A stretch of DNA of 64,000 nt from Symsagittifera roscoffensis (Eukaryota; Xenacoelomorpha; Acoela; Convolutidae). Under the pieces are notes generated by a model. The model did no database searches. It was not told the DNA's origin and saw only the letters and a program-made list of their open reading frames with translations. The position numbers were made by a program, and so were the translations under genes. Shown piece after piece: positions 10,191 through 22,570 of this stretch. The DNA is taken from positions 1 to 64,000 of the forward strand of contig NC_087063.1 of the NCBI RefSeq assembly GCF_963678635.1. Reading direction: 5' to 3'. Numbering within the stretch: the stretch's first letter is position 1; each line of letters begins with the position of its first letter.

Positions 10191-11733
10191 GGAAAGAGGG
10201 TTCGAATCTGCGTTGGGTCGACCCGCACCGAAGATTTATGTATAAAAATCAATTATAATGGATTTTTGTTGGCTAAAATGCAGTCTACATAATAAAAAAA
10301 AATAATTATCAACAAATGACAACAGCAAGCAAGAAGATTTTTTTTAAATAATCATAATCCATTATATTTGAACAAAAAATGGATTATATTTTTCTCTATA
10401 AACATTTTTAAAATCGATTGAGAATAGTTTTTTTTTTCCAAAAACAGTAACAACGTAATCCAATTCTAATCCATTATAAATTATAGTTTTCAATTTTTAG
10501 AGCGGCAGACAACAAAAATCCGATATAATGGATTACTATCCATCAAACTTCAGTGCGGGAATTGTTAGGCAATTTGGAAATTAAAATATTTTTTCTGTTC
10601 TTACTGTAGGTTATTTTGCTATTATTTAACTTTAAGCTATTAAGTGTTTTCTCGAGTTCTAACCTTCTAAAGTAGTGTAGAGAAGTAACACGTGTGGATG
10701 GGGATCAACAGACGAAATACTCGAGTCTGGTAGGGAACTTTTTTCAGAACTTAATATCAACTAATCATCAAGTATTATTTAATGAGGGAAAGAGGGTTCG
10801 AATCTGCGTTGGATCGACCCGCACCGAAGGTTTATGTATAAAAATCATTTATAATGGGTTTTTGTAGGCTAAAAGGCAGTCTACATAATCGATAAAGAAC
10901 AATTATGAACAAATGACAATAGCAAGCAAGAAGATTTTTTTAAATAATCATAATCCATTATATTTGAATAAATAGGATTATTTTTCTTTCTATAAAGATT
11001 TTCGAAAAAAATGAAGATAGCTGATTAAAATCGATTGAAATGCTTAGTTTTTTTTCCAAAAAATAATATCAACGTTATCCATTTCTAATTCATTATAATC
11101 GATAGTTTTCAATTTTTAGAGAGACAGACAATAAAAACCCAATATAATCGATTACTATCCATGAAACTTCAGTGCGGGAATTGTTATCCAAATTGGAAAC
11201 TAATTGTTTTTCTGTACTCACTTGTACATGATTTTGCTATTATTTAAGTCTTAAGTATAAAGCGTTTTCTCTGGTTCTAACCTTCTAGAGTAGTAAAAAG
11301 AGGTAACACGTGTGGATGGGGATCAACAGACGAAAGGATCTTTTTTGGCAATTTAAAAAAACTAACCAGCGCAAAGTCAATTCGGCCAAAGACAATTCAG
11401 CTAATTTGAAATGCAGACAGTTCAGCCAAAAATAGTGAGACAATTCAGCCAGTTTCAAAAAATGCTAGATTCGAAAGAAAAAAATCGGAATTGGAGTTAT
11501 TTCTCGGTTTAAGGTCGCCGGTGGGCGATAACCGGCTCTAAACTTTGTATAGAGTCTTACCCTCTGTTGGCAAGCTCGCAACACGTTGGCGCGACTGCGG
11601 CGGTCACTATTATTGGCTGAATTGTCTCTGGCTGAATTATCTGCATACTTTTGGCTGAAATGTCTGAATTTCAAATCGGCTGAATTGTCTTTGGCCGAAT
11701 TGTCTGGACGCGAAACTAACCATCAAGTATCTT
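10191..11733 (+). repeat. Tandem pair of ~596-bp dispersed repeat
   Basis: Copy 1 is 10191-10786 and copy 2 is 10787 to about 11733, the latter enlarged by a foldback element at 11369-11712. Both start GGAAAGAGGGTTCGAATCTG and contain many TATAATGGATT/TAATCCATTATA motifs and the shared tail ACACGTGTGGATGGGGATC. Related fragments occur at 14800-15000 and 15960-16210. Divergence is roughly 10-15 percent by eye. Confidence 0.85.
11359..11722. mobile_element. Foldback MITE, Mutator-like, with target duplication
   Basis: Inverted arms of about 85 bp (11372-11455 and 11617-11710) are built from repeats of GACAATTCAGCC and its complement, with a ~160-bp centre. The element 11369-11712 is bracketed by the direct repeat AAACTAACCA (11359-11368 and 11713-11722). 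The paralogous unit copy 1 near 10760 has a single AACTAATCATCAAGTAT at the same place, an empty site that confirms insertion. A 9-10-bp duplication with long inverted repeats suggests a Mutator-like source. It encodes no transposase. Confidence 0.8.
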
Positions 11734-12019
11734 TTAAGGACAAGAAGCATCGAAGTCCAAAAAGAGCATTGTTTTATTACTAAATCACTTTCGGGACAGT
11801 ACTGTGAAATTAAATCTGTGATCTTTCAACGATCAGTTTAAGATTGGCACTGTACAGGGTCTGATGCATCGCCTTAATTTAACTTGAACTTTACTGAAGC
11901 ACTGCGAGACCATTTGGAGGTACGAAAAATGAGACAAAATGATGGCTTCATGTCATATTAAATATAAGAATAGTTAACTAGCCGAGCAGTAGTTGAACAG
12001 CTCTGATGTAATGTTTTAC
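11734..12019 (-). other. Intron sequence
   Basis: Host intron 6 immediately downstream of exon 6 (donor GTAAAA at 12019). No features are seen. Confidence 0.5.
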
Positions 12020-12331
12020 CTATGTACATTTCTTCTGTTGTGTCGGTCGGCGAAGATACGTTGACCATAAGTTGTTGACCGTCATACTTTTTTCCTTCAA
12101 ACAGAACCACCTTGATTTTCTTCAGAATATCTGAATTTAGACTGTATCCTTTTCCATCATCTGGTATTGATTTAATTTCCGGATTCCACCAGGGAAGAAA
12201 AACATGCTGTTTTTCACTCTGAATGATCTTCGAGTTTGAGAGTGTCACTTCGATTTGCAGGTTGTACAGTGTGAACAGATTCAATTCGTTCGACTGCAGC
12301 TCAAACTCACAGACAGACGAAATGCACTCGT
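12020..12331 (-). CDS. Modular lectin gene, exon 6 (end of FN3-like region)
   Basis: The donor is GTAAAA after 12020. The acceptor is CTAACTTTAG before 12331, or alternatively GCAAAG before 12346, which adds five codons in the same frame. Both ends are phase 1. It encodes a beta-rich segment with Cys pair ECISSVCEFEL and LYNLQIEVTLS. It most likely completes the FN3-like stack of exon 5. Extracellular. Confidence 0.75.
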
Positions 12332-12504
12332 CTAAAGTTAGCGTATCTTTGCAGCTTCTTATTTAGTATTGATGATCCCCCAAGACAGATTTAGGGGAGT
12401 GGGGGAGGGGGGGTCGAAGCTCTCCTCCAAAAACCGACTGTTGATCAAAACCATTGCAACTTATCATGAGATTTTGGTCAATAAAAGCTTTTAAAAAATG
12501 TTAC

Positions 12505-13722
12505 CTTTGTTTTTAGATTTCACGAAGAGATTACTGCTATTGTCTTCTTCAAAATTCAGCTGGATTTTCTCAAAATTGTCGGGCATCTGAAGACGAAACT
12601 TCAGTTTTTCGGGCTCTCCCGAATCGTTTTTTACTATTTGCACATTTTCTTCGGACAACACCAAGTTGACATAAGGCATTCTTTCATAATTGAAGTTAAC
12701 AGCTGGCGAGGCCATATCTTCGCTAAAAGTCACTACTTTAATATCGATTGATGTTTTGTTGGTAGAAGCTTCAAATTTACAAGGGTTCTCTGTAGCGTTG
12801 CAAGTCTGTTTATTTTTTTCGTCCGATCCGGTTGTGATTTCAATATAGGACAAAATGTTCCCTTTAGTCTCGTACTGCATAAAAATACTTGAGTTGAATT
12901 CCAACTCGAAGAAAGTAACTTCTGTCAAGACTGAAGATCCAAGAACTAGAATTAAAGTTTCACCATTTTCGCCGTTAGCTGAAACAATGCTTAACTCAAG
13001 CTCCTTTCCATAAAACTGCCTGTCGAACGTCTTTCTGATATATGTATCAAACGGAATTGAAAATCGAGTGCGATTGGAGCTGTTTGAATCATGACTTATA
13101 AAGCCTTGCAGATGAGATCCGTCGCCTTCGAGATAGAACTTGAAATCCAAATCTTTGTTGGTCTGAATCTCATATTCCAAAATTTCGATTTTTGCAGGTT
13201 TTGTGAAAACCGAAAATGAATTGGATTCTACATAATTGCCGGCTTCAACATCAGCTGTGATCGTGTAATTACTTCCAGGAACTAGCTTGTCAAAAGTAAA
13301 ACTTGTTCCGTTCGGATGTAGTTCGCTGCAAACAAATACAGATTTTTTAATTTGCTCTGGATTTACCGTCAAAACAACACGTTCACAATTGCTATCTAGA
13401 ACCATTGTACCACTGATTTTATTTGTTCCGGATTTTTTGAAAGTAACGAACGCTGGTCTCGGTTTCATTGTAACTGGAAGGTAAGTTCTGTCGCCGAAAA
13501 CATTAGGAAGAAGAATCGATGGCTGTAATATGAGTTCATAGGTTGTTCCAGGATCTAAGTTAGTGATGTTTTCCGAGAAAGAGTCGCTGGCGCCATAAGT
13601 GCGGATTCGGTCGCCAAAACTCAGTTTAGTTGCCGCAGATTTTGACATTTTCCATTCCAACAAGATCCAATCTTCGCCTTTCATCGAAACGGTTTCATTG
13701 ATGATGAAAGGATCCAAGCCCC
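12505..13722 (-). CDS. Modular lectin gene, exon 5 (FN3-like repeats)
   Basis: A single 1218-nt exon (406 codons) without a stop. The acceptor is TTTTTTTTTCCAG before 13722 and the donor GTAACA after 12505, both phase 1. It contains fibronectin-III-like signatures, ITNLDPGTTYELIL near residue 50 and DKLVPGSNYTITADV near residue 145, and further weaker repeats. There are many N-glycosylation sequons and few cysteines. This is an extracellular stalk or adhesion region. FN3 following fucolectin-type domains is seen in some invertebrate receptor phosphatases and scavenger-type proteins, but no intracellular part is visible here. The assignment to FN3 is by motif only. Confidence 0.8.
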
Positions 13723-14760
13723 CTGGAAAAAAAAATATTTATAACTTTCTTTATTCTATTTCAGAAGCTATCGGGCAGTATGTTCCGACCTTACAATTTG
13801 AAACATTAGAATATTACTATAATTTTTTCACACTTTTTCCACCTCCTCTGTCGAAAAAGTTCTTTGATCCGCCTCTCACTTGAATAACTCCACAAATCAC
13901 TCGCCATCAGATGTTACAATCGTCTCACTATAAATATTATGATTAGCTACATTAGAAATTCAACTCAAATAAATTATGCTCAAGAAAGAACAAAACATAA
14001 TAAAAACATGAATCGCATACTGCATTTATTTTTGAAAGTTATTATATTTTTTAATATCTTTTTAACATAGCACCCTTTTTTGTGCGTCGTAATTTGAAGA
14101 AATATAATAATTGTTTCTGTCATGATTAATAAAAAAAATTGTCGACAAAATTTATCTTTCAAAATTTAATAACAAAACTACAAACGAATTGAAGTTTTTA
14201 AAAAATTTTAACATTTCTTTCTTTTTTGTTTTTCAGATTCTTTCATAAAATTTTTGCACCTCGTTTCGCCAGGGACACTCGGGATCTCAAACAAACGTTA
14301 TTGTGTACTGTAGCATTCTACATTAAAGTTTCAAAAGTGGCCTATTTTTATTGTAAGGACAGTTTCGGTCAGATTTTTGCGCTAATTCTACAAAAACCAG
14401 ATTTCTTTTAAATTTAACATTTGTTCTTAGTACTACTTGAAAAATGACTTAAATACTGACGGCATGGTTGTTACGCAAAAGGATGAAAATATTCATAACA
14501 TTACTATAACTTCTTTCAGCGATTAAATACGATTTGGTTTTTTCATAACTATTTGATAGAATTAGTGTCATTTAAAATATTTGGCTCGTTCAAGTCTACA
14601 TAATAACAATTTAAGGCATACTAAGCAAAAACATCCAAAATCAACAAACCCAAGATCTCCACGAAAATTTTCTGACATGTCAAATTTTTGATTTTTTGTT
14701 GCCATTGAAACCCGCACTGACAAAATTGAATCGAACTTGAAGTTGAGATCTCTTTCACTT
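13723..14760 (-). other. Intron sequence without recognised features
   Basis: First part of the intron between exons 4 and 5. AT-rich. Open frames in it are short and lack recognisable content. Confidence 0.5.
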
Positions 14761-16210
14761 TCAAAAAATAATGCAAATTCTAAGTTTAATTGCCGACTAA
14801 AATGTTGTCTATATAATCGATGATCTTGGCAAATTTAGACCACGTAAGGGATTTTTAGTCCATTTTAATCAATTATTTTTAAAAATTAAAAATTCATTCA
14901 AATCCATTATTTTGATTATAATCCATTTTTGTTTTCAATATAATGGATTTTTTTTTGTACATAAAATCCATCAAAATTGAATAAATTTTGTAAATAGTGA
15001 CTCTATTTTTTTCAACTTCCTCCAAAACTTGAACGAACACGTTCATCTAGGGGCTGCCAGTAGATAGTAGTTTTGAAGAGGCCAATATGTAGTAGTTTTT
15101 CAAAAAATGCCCGAAAACGGCATCTTTGACCAGTTTTTTTAAGAAATAGCGCTAAAAATATGGTCGACATACGTTCTTTTTAGTATTGTGGGGCTCGGCC
15201 GACCTGAAAAAAATGTTTCAATTATCAAATTTTTTTGAAAGCCCCACTTAGCATTACGAGGCCAAACTGTGCATTCTGTGCATTGTATGCGGATTCCGCA
15301 ACATGCTAAAATCAGATTTGTCGAGGAATCCGCAAAAGTGCTACAATTCTTTGATGTTCTTTGCTGTTTTGGATTCCTTAAACAAAAACCTAAAACACTG
15401 TACCGTTCAAAATCGCTCCAAAAATAGGCGAAATTGGAATCCAGAACATGATTTGCTTGTCGCGGAATCCGAAACAAAATAAACGTGCCGACAAAATTTA
15501 CGTTAAAAATATATGTACGTTAAAGTGATATTTGCTTGTTGCGGAATCCGAAACAAAATAAATGTGCGACAAAATTTACGTTAAAAATATATGTACGCGG
15601 AATCTACGTAAATTTTGTAAGTGGAATCCACTTACGTTTTGGAACATGTTTAAATACGTGTCTCTGGAATCCAGGAACATACAGACACAAAATTGGCGCC
15701 TATCCAGTGCACGGTTTGGCCTCATAATGAAGTTCTCCCCTAAAGCCCCCCCCCCCCCACTACGTCCCGCTCTCGTTCAGTCCTCCTCTCGGTTTGGACC
15801 AATGAAATTCATTTAAAAGAATAACAAAAATACGTGACTATGTGACTTTTTAGAAACTTTCATAAACGCGATTGAAATTAGGAAAAAATTTAAATTTAGC
15901 GGGAGAACTAAATAACTAATTTAAATTTAACATTTTTATCAAAAATGAAAAAGCACACCAAAAGATTCTTATAAATGGATTATAATCTATTATAATCGAT
16001 TAAAACTAGTTTGTTTTGATAAAAATGTTTGAAAAAAGTTGAAAATAATCGATTATAATCAATGATATTGGAATTATATTGCTTAAAACATAGTGTCATT
16101 TTAACCCATTTTTAATAGATTATAGTCAGTTTTTTTTTTCATTGTTTTTTAAAGACTGACAATGCAAATTCAAAATAATTGATTAGTATTCATGAAACTT
16201 CAGAGCGGGC
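14761..16210. repeat. Dispersed TATAATGGATT-family repeats and a 73-75-bp tandem duplication
   Basis: Segments at 14800-15000 and 15960-16210 share the TATAATC/GGATTATA motifs and CATGAAACTTCAG tail with the repeats at 10191-11733. Within it, TTGCTTG(T)CGCGGAATCCG...ATATATGTACG occurs twice in tandem (about 15455-15525 and 15528-15598). No gene. Confidence 0.6.
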
Positions 16211-17619
16211 TCCAACCAAAAAGAATCAATTCATATTGTTTCTCAGTTTTCTCATTGATTGATGCCGATTGATTTTATTATTTTTTATTCGCATAACTAA
16301 TTGCACTAAAATATTTTGGTTAAAGGGTTTTTCACAAAAACTAATGGTTATCGTTGAATCATCTGCTCAAGTAACTTTATAACACTGTACCAGTGACCGA
16401 AAATTTCTTGGTCGTAATTTGTTGTTCAGGTTCGGAGCATAGTTATGATTTAAGCTAATTTGAAAATTGTTTAGGGCTAATAATTTGTTCACAAAGATCT
16501 TTGAATAAATCACCATATGCTCGGAAAAACGTTTGCAGCTTAACTAATTTAAGATAGAATGGTTTTTTTTAATAAAAGTTGTATTAAAACAAACTGTTCA
16601 GAGCATAAACTGGGAAATAAATTTGGTTTTCAATTTTTTTTGAGTCGGTGTTACTGAAACCGAAAAAAAAGTTATATCAAAAATCCAAATTGGTGCATCA
16701 TAATCCTTCAAAAATTATCTATTAAACTTATTCAAAAAAGTCCCATATATAGATACTTCTTGTTGACTCTTGCGAAATCTTTTGTAATCAAATAAAGTAT
16801 GTTTTTCTAAAATAACAACTTATATTCGTCTTGTTTGCTTAGTTAAAATTTTGATAATTATGAAAACCAATTTCATAAACTCTAATTTTAAAGGTTTCTG
16901 GACCTTATTGCTTTTTTGGCGTTTCTTTTTCTCATTTTTTTCTTCATTTTTTAAAAAAGTCAGTGATATTTAGTTTTGTAAATCTGCTTCTAAAAAATTC
17001 TAGAGATTTCAATCACTGTAAATTTCCGTTAACCAAGACAAACAGACGATTCGCAAAAATTAACCTAAAAAACGGAAAAAAAAACTTCAGACCTTTTGAA
17101 ACTGAGAGTTTTTTTGTATGACAATCATAACCAATAAGTCTTTAATAAAATACCACAATTGACCCAAAAACCGACTGAAAAAAAAACATATAGTGTTGTT
17201 CCAACTATCCTCAAGTTATACTAGTGCTTTCTAAATTGCATGTACTCTGGTATTCTAGTTTAATACAACCAACAATTGAATTACAAGTGTCTTTAAACTC
17301 AAAAAATCCGGATAAAAAAGGTCAAAATTTCAATGCAAAAGAAATATTAGCAGACATGACAAAAATTTTTGAGCGACTTAGTCGTTTACCAAGAAACGCG
17401 TTAGAAAAAGAAATCTAAAATCTGCATTAAACGAAAAAATTTATTCACAAGCAATGGACAAGGTATTTAAGACCATTTCGATTATGCTTATCTTGTCGAT
17501 TCTTTTTTTAGTTTCAGCTCTGGCATATGTGAGTTGACATATAACTAAGAAATATGCCAACACAAATTAAAAAAAGACTTTGAAAATAAGACTTGAAAAA
17601 GGTTTTAAAAAAAACTTGC
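16211..17619 (-). other. Intron sequence without recognised features
   Basis: The remainder of the intron downstream of exon 4. No convincing coding, RNA or repeat feature. An open frame at 17224-17418 has no recognisable motif. Confidence 0.5.
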
Positions 17620-17832
17620 TTCCAAATATTTGAACTCCACAAACTGTCATTTCATCCTGGTATCTTGTGTTTTCTTGTCGAAGTATCACGTGACTTGCTG
17701 ACAGTAGCTCTGGACAATGAAGGCTGATCAACTGTCCTGATTTGAAGAGCCCGGTTGGAGTGACTTGCCCGCAAAGCTTTTCCTCGTCGCCTTTCTCGTA
17801 GGTGAATACATCGAGTCCGCCCAGATCGCCAT
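17620..17832 (-). CDS. Modular lectin gene, exon 4 (fucolectin-type domain 2, second half)
   Basis: The acceptor is GAGTTTAG before 17832. The donor after 17620 is GCAAGT, a GC-AG intron that keeps the phase-1 register shared by neighbouring exons. The 71 codons encode the second half of an F5/8C-like fucolectin domain: KLCGQVT, LISLHCPE and the closing strand MTVCGVQIFG, equivalent to the family's 'LtLCEVev.G'. Exon 3 supplies the first half. Predicted to bind sugar outside the cell. Confidence 0.8.
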
Positions 17833-18075
17833 CTAAACTCAAGCACGTGATTCAAGTAAGCATTGTGTTCGATTTATCCCAAACACTATAGTGTCTAAAG
17901 TCTTATGCTGCAACAGTCAAACCACTTTTTTATCAGATTAATTTTTAAAAAAAGCTTTCTGTAAAAATAAAATTCTATGAAAGAAAAATTATTTGACGTT
18001 TCAAATCGTTGACGGTTTTAAGACTATATCAGCAAAAAAAAATCCGGCCCATTTGTTTCAGATTAGGGAGCTGAC
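17833..18075 (-). other. Intron between exons 3 and 4
   Basis: A short intron splitting the second fucolectin-type domain, with donor GTCAGC at 18075 and acceptor TTTAG. No other content. Confidence 0.7.
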
Positions 18076-18318
18076 TTTTAGCCTGTGGCGGTGCAAATAT
18101 CTGAACGTGAGTCACAACTCGTGTTTCAGACAATTCAAACCACAATTCCTTTCGTCCACTCAAAGCAAATACATTAGAAGTCTGGAAGCATTCGGTTTCC
18201 TCTGCTTTGGAAGGTACGGCTGTTATCCACTTTGAAGCATCCAAGGACGTGCTGGGAGTAATTGTTCTGGCTTCATAGACCGCGATTATATTCAGGGCTG
18301 TTTGAGTCAATTTTCCAG
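18076..18318 (-). CDS. Modular lectin gene, exon 3 (fucolectin-type domain 2, first half)
   Basis: The acceptor is CAATTTTAG before 18318 and the donor GTCAGC after 18076, phases 1 and 1, 243 nt. It encodes TSLDASKW, a Cys (ETECFQTS) and KELWFELSETRVVTHVQIF. The last matches the 'WWrVDLg..y.i..V.I.nR' core strand of the fucolectin/tachylectin-4/pentraxin-1 (F5/8C-like) fold. With exon 4 it makes a whole domain. The donor is weaker than the others, so the exact exon end is the least certain of the set. Confidence 0.78.
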
Positions 18319-18462
18319 CTAAAATTGAACAGATCTAAATATGATAAAAATGTGAATGACAGAGATGAAATTATAAACAAACATTCTGAAAGTGTGCGGA
18401 ATATACAAGCCAGGCACAGAATCTAGAAAATTTTCAGGGGGAGCATTTTTCAAAAAACAACA

Positions 18463-20674
18463 TTGCCGAAAAACTAAAAAACCTGTTTCGCTAAAATTTT
18501 CTAAGTCTCAGTCTCAGCAAATTTTTTAAAAGAGGCCCAAAGTGCGAAGGTTTTTGAAAAATGTAAACAGCAAAATCGCGTTTTTGCTTCCAAATATGAT
18601 TATTGTTGGCGTCGAAAGTGCCTTTGGAAAAATTTCAGGGTCAATAGGTCGAAAACGAATATCCAGAAGAAGTACCAAAGGGCAGGGCGTATCTAGGATT
18701 TTCTCGAGGGGGGGGGATTTTCGAAAAAAAAAACTAAGAAAATTTTGTCCACCTTTTTTTAACTCAACCAAATTGATGTTCTGAGCTCTCCCAGGGTCAG
18801 GGTCACTGTAAAGACCCTGACCCTATTTTGACAAAATGTTTTGCGCTGGGTGAATTTTTTGCAAAAACAGGCCAAAAAAGGCACGTTTTTAGGCACTTTT
18901 TGAAAATTTTGACCAAAAATTGCATTTTTCGAAGCGCGCTCCCCGTAAAAATTAGTTTTTTTTGGAGCCTAAGGTGCCTTCAGAAAACATTCAGGTTCCG
19001 TCAGGCGAAAATATATATCTCTAAGTAGTACAAAGGGTCGGCAGGTGGTCGTATCCCTGAGGGAGGAAGAACTGCCCCCCTCCCTCCTAAATCCGCTGGT
19101 GCCTCTAGGTTGATCGGGGTTCCTTTAGCTTGTTAAAATTACAAAACTTTTATGTACCAGCTCGTTAGTTTTGGCTAGTTTACAATTACGAGCGCAGGAA
19201 TTTTTCCATATCTCAATATTAGCATACCATGGCAGCAAAGACTCCTTTTTAAAATTTTGAGGTTGATCAACCAAAAATGGATGCAAATTATTACCAATTA
19301 GTGAGTTTATTTTAAGTATGAAAACTTTATAACTACTGTGGTTGAAACTCGGTAATTATAGCTGGCTACAATAGGCAAAAAGTGCTGGAAAGAAAATTTT
19401 TCAAATTAAAGGGGATTACATTCATTTTTGGTTGATCATATTATGATTGAAATAATCTTTGGCGCCAATATCTACCCAGCATGACAAAAAATGCTTGTCA
19501 TACAATTTCATAAAATTTCATGCGTACAGAAAAATGCAGAAAAATTTTACGATACGCATTTTACATTTTTGCCGAAAAACTAAAAAACCTGTTTCGCTAA
19601 AATTTTCTAAGTCTCAGTCTCAGCAAATTTTTTAAAAGAGGCCCAAAGTGCGAAGGTTTTTGAAAAATGTAAACAGCAAAATCGCGTTTTTGCTTCCAAA
19701 TATGATTATTGTTGGCGTCGAAAGTGCCTTTGGAAAAATTTCAGGGTCAATAGGTCGAAAACGAATATCCAGAAGAAGTACCAAAGGGCAGGGCGTATCT
19801 AGGATTTTCTCGAGGGGGGGGGGGGTTTCGAAAAAAAAACTAAGAAAATTTTGTCCACTTTTTTTTAACTCAACCAAATTGATGTTCTGAGCTCTCCCAG
19901 GGTCAGGGTCACTGTAAAGACCCTGACCCTATTTTGACAAAATGTTTTGCGCTGGGTGAATTTTTTGCAAAAACAGGCCAAAAAAGGCACATTTTTAGGC
20001 ACTTTTTGAAAATTTTGACCAAAAATTGCATTTTTCGAAGCGCGCTCCCCGTAAAAATTAGTTTTTTTTGGAGCCTAAGGTGCCTTAAGAAAACATTCAG
20101 GTTCCGTCAGGCGAAAATAGATATCTCTAAGTAGTACAAAGGGTCGGCAGGTGGTCGTATCCCTGAGGGAGGAAAAACTGCCCCCCTCCCTCCTAAATCC
20201 GCTGGTGCCTCTAGGTTGATCGGGGTTCCTTTAGCTTGTTAAAATTACAAAATTTTTATGTACCAGCTCGTTAGTTTTGGCTAGTTTACAATTACGAGCG
20301 CAGGAATTTTTCCATATCTCAATATTAGCATACCATGGCAGCAAAGACTCCTTTTTAAAATTTTGAGGTTGATCAACCAAAAATGGATGCAAATTATTAC
20401 CAATTAGTGAGTTTATTTTAAGTATGAAAACTTTATAACTACTGTGGTTGAAACTCGTTAATTATAGCTGGCTACAATAGGCAAAAAGTGCTGGAAAGAA
20501 AATTTTTCAAATTAAAGGGGATTACATTCATTTTTGGTTGATCATATTATGATTGAAATAATCTTTGGCGCCAATATCTACCCAGCATGACAAAAAATGC
20601 TTGTCATACAATTTCGTAAAATTTCATGCGTACAGAAAAATGCAGAAAAATTTTACGATACGCATTTTACATTT
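18463..20674 (+). repeat. Tandem duplication, 1106-bp unit x2
   Basis: Copy 1 is 18463-19568 and copy 2 is 19569-20674, with only a handful of differences, mostly homopolymer length. Each copy contains sequence related, in reverse orientation, to the hAT-like MITE family (CAGGGCGTATCTAGG...CCTAAATCCGCTGG). No gene. It lies in the 23.4-kb host intron next to exon 3. Confidence 0.93.
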
Positions 20675-21130
20675 GGTGAAATTTTACGATAATCATTTTT
20701 CTATAGATGAAAAATGTATCATAAGCATTTGTTCATAATAGAAAAAAATGAGTTTTCTTCGATTTGTGTTACGTTCGAAAACAAGTTAAGTGGCAAAATC
20801 TCACAGTTGAAGATTTGCCAAGGAAGTTGATGTAATAATTTTCAGTCAGGATTATGTCAAGAAGCTGTGAACTTTTGTATATGGTTGAAAACTGTGGCCT
20901 CTTTTTTGACAGATTAAAATTTATCTTATTATATTAAAACAACATGAAATTCAACTTTGACTCACTTCAAAAAGTCTTTTTTGACCCATAGTCATTTTTG
21001 ACTCGTTTATAAAAAAAATTAGCCGGATACTTTCTCCGGAATTTGTTTGATTGAACATAGAACTATATTTGAAACAAAAAAATTTTCCCCAGAAGTTTGC
21101 TAGTTATTCTTCTATGAAGATATATTTCTA
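20675..21130 (-). other. Intron sequence without recognised features
   Basis: AT-rich spacer between the tandem duplication and the first 1.1-kb repeat. No gene is seen. Confidence 0.5.
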
Positions 21131-22245
21131 TGAGTTTTTGAAATTTGTTTATTACGTTTTTTTCTATGCACTCAAAGTACGGAATTGTGTAGTAGGCATC
21201 TTTTGTGCATCGAGGCCAAACCGGACTTGTGAAACTTCTGCAATTTTGTGTTTTGCTTCAATTTTTTGTTTTCATATACGTTATTAGTTTGAATTCTCAG
21301 TTTTAGTTTATGTTCTTTGTTGATGTAAAAAAAGGCAATTTTATTGGAAAAAAAAAGCCTTCATATAATTTTGTTAGTATGAAAAAATAGCCAACAGTCA
21401 AAAAAGAGTCGATAAAGGCAGATAAAAACCATATAAAGCAGACTGGATTTTCTGAAATATCTCCACTTTCGAATTTCAAAGAAATTAATATTTGGCACCC
21501 GTACTCAGGAGATTTTCTGTGCAACATCTGAAATTCTTTATTTCTTACATAAGTTGATTCTCAGATCCGAAATTCTTTTTTTCAGATCTTGATAAGAATT
21601 TACAAATTTCAGATCTGAAATTTGGATCGGTAATAGAAAATTTCAGATCTGAAATAACCTTGAAAAACAAATTTCAGATCTTGAAATCAGATCTGACAAA
21701 TCCTTTGTTAATTTATAATTTATGCATTTCAAGTAAAAAATGGAATTTTTAATTTTTGATGGTTGTGCAATACACAATTATGTTTAGATTAACTAGCGGC
21801 CAGAAAAATTTAGCGCTTAAAAGATATTCACAAACATTTTTTTTCGAACTAAACTTCCTGTTCAACTGTGTTATAAAGTTTTTAAAAACTGTTAGAAGAC
21901 CTGTAAAATGTATGAATTTCATGCGCTACTTATGCGTTGCAAAGGTTTATCCCATACTTGGGGAAATATTTTTTCGGCAGTCTCCAATTTGAGACTTTGC
22001 TGAGTACCTGCTAGTAGATAGCAGAAGCTAAACAAATTCAAAAATAGCAAAAAATTGTTTCCGAATCATTGATTTTTCAAATCTGAAATAACCGAGAAAA
22101 ACTAAATTTTAAATCTGAAATTAGATCTGTAATAGATTTTTTCAGATCTGAAATAACCAAGAAAAAGAAAATTTCAGACCTGAAATTAGATCTGAAATAA
22201 CCAATCCTCAAAGTATCCAAGCGTTATTTAAGCATTTCACAGCCT
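21131..22245 (+). repeat. 1.1-kb repeat, copy 1 (CAGATCTG-rich)
   Basis: Nearly identical to 39933-41053 in the same orientation. Two clusters of the palindrome TTTCAGATCTGAAA and degenerate forms (about 21530-21700 and 22075-22200) bracket a central unique part. The pair brackets the Polinton. An open frame in the centre (21756-21992) is also conserved in the other copy, but that follows from the overall identity. Element type not known. Confidence 0.85.
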
Positions 22246-22570
22246 ATTCCTGAACTTTTCTTTTTTTGTCCTAGTTTCATGTGGATATCATTTCCTGGCT
22301 TTCTTTCTTTCTTTTCGTCAAAAATTTGTCATGCTATTAAAGTTTGTTATTCAAAACAAGCCTAAGGATTTCACACATTTGTTTGAATTAACACTTGGTT
22401 TGCGTCTACTAGTTTTTTATTTGCCTGAAGCTATTTATGTTAAAACAGTGATTGAGCTCAATACGAGTATTTTATTAGTTGTAAATTGGTAAAAACGAAA
22501 ACAGATACAAGTCGAAGTATAAAAAGGACGAACAGTAAAAATCATCTGAAAATATATGTTTCAGACTTTA
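22246..22570. other. Left flank of the Polinton; no TIR recognised
   Basis: Between the 1.1-kb repeat and the end of the polymerase gene. I looked for an inverted match with 39379-39695 and saw none, so the Polinton terminus is unrecognised or eroded. Confidence 0.4.

Noticed and set aside
17224-17418. 64-codon open frame in a host intron
   Set aside because: No recognisable motif, no neighbouring element, and length within chance for this base composition.
21756-21992. 78-codon open frame conserved in both 1.1-kb repeats
   Set aside because: Conservation equals that of the flanking DNA, so there is no sign of selection on the frame.
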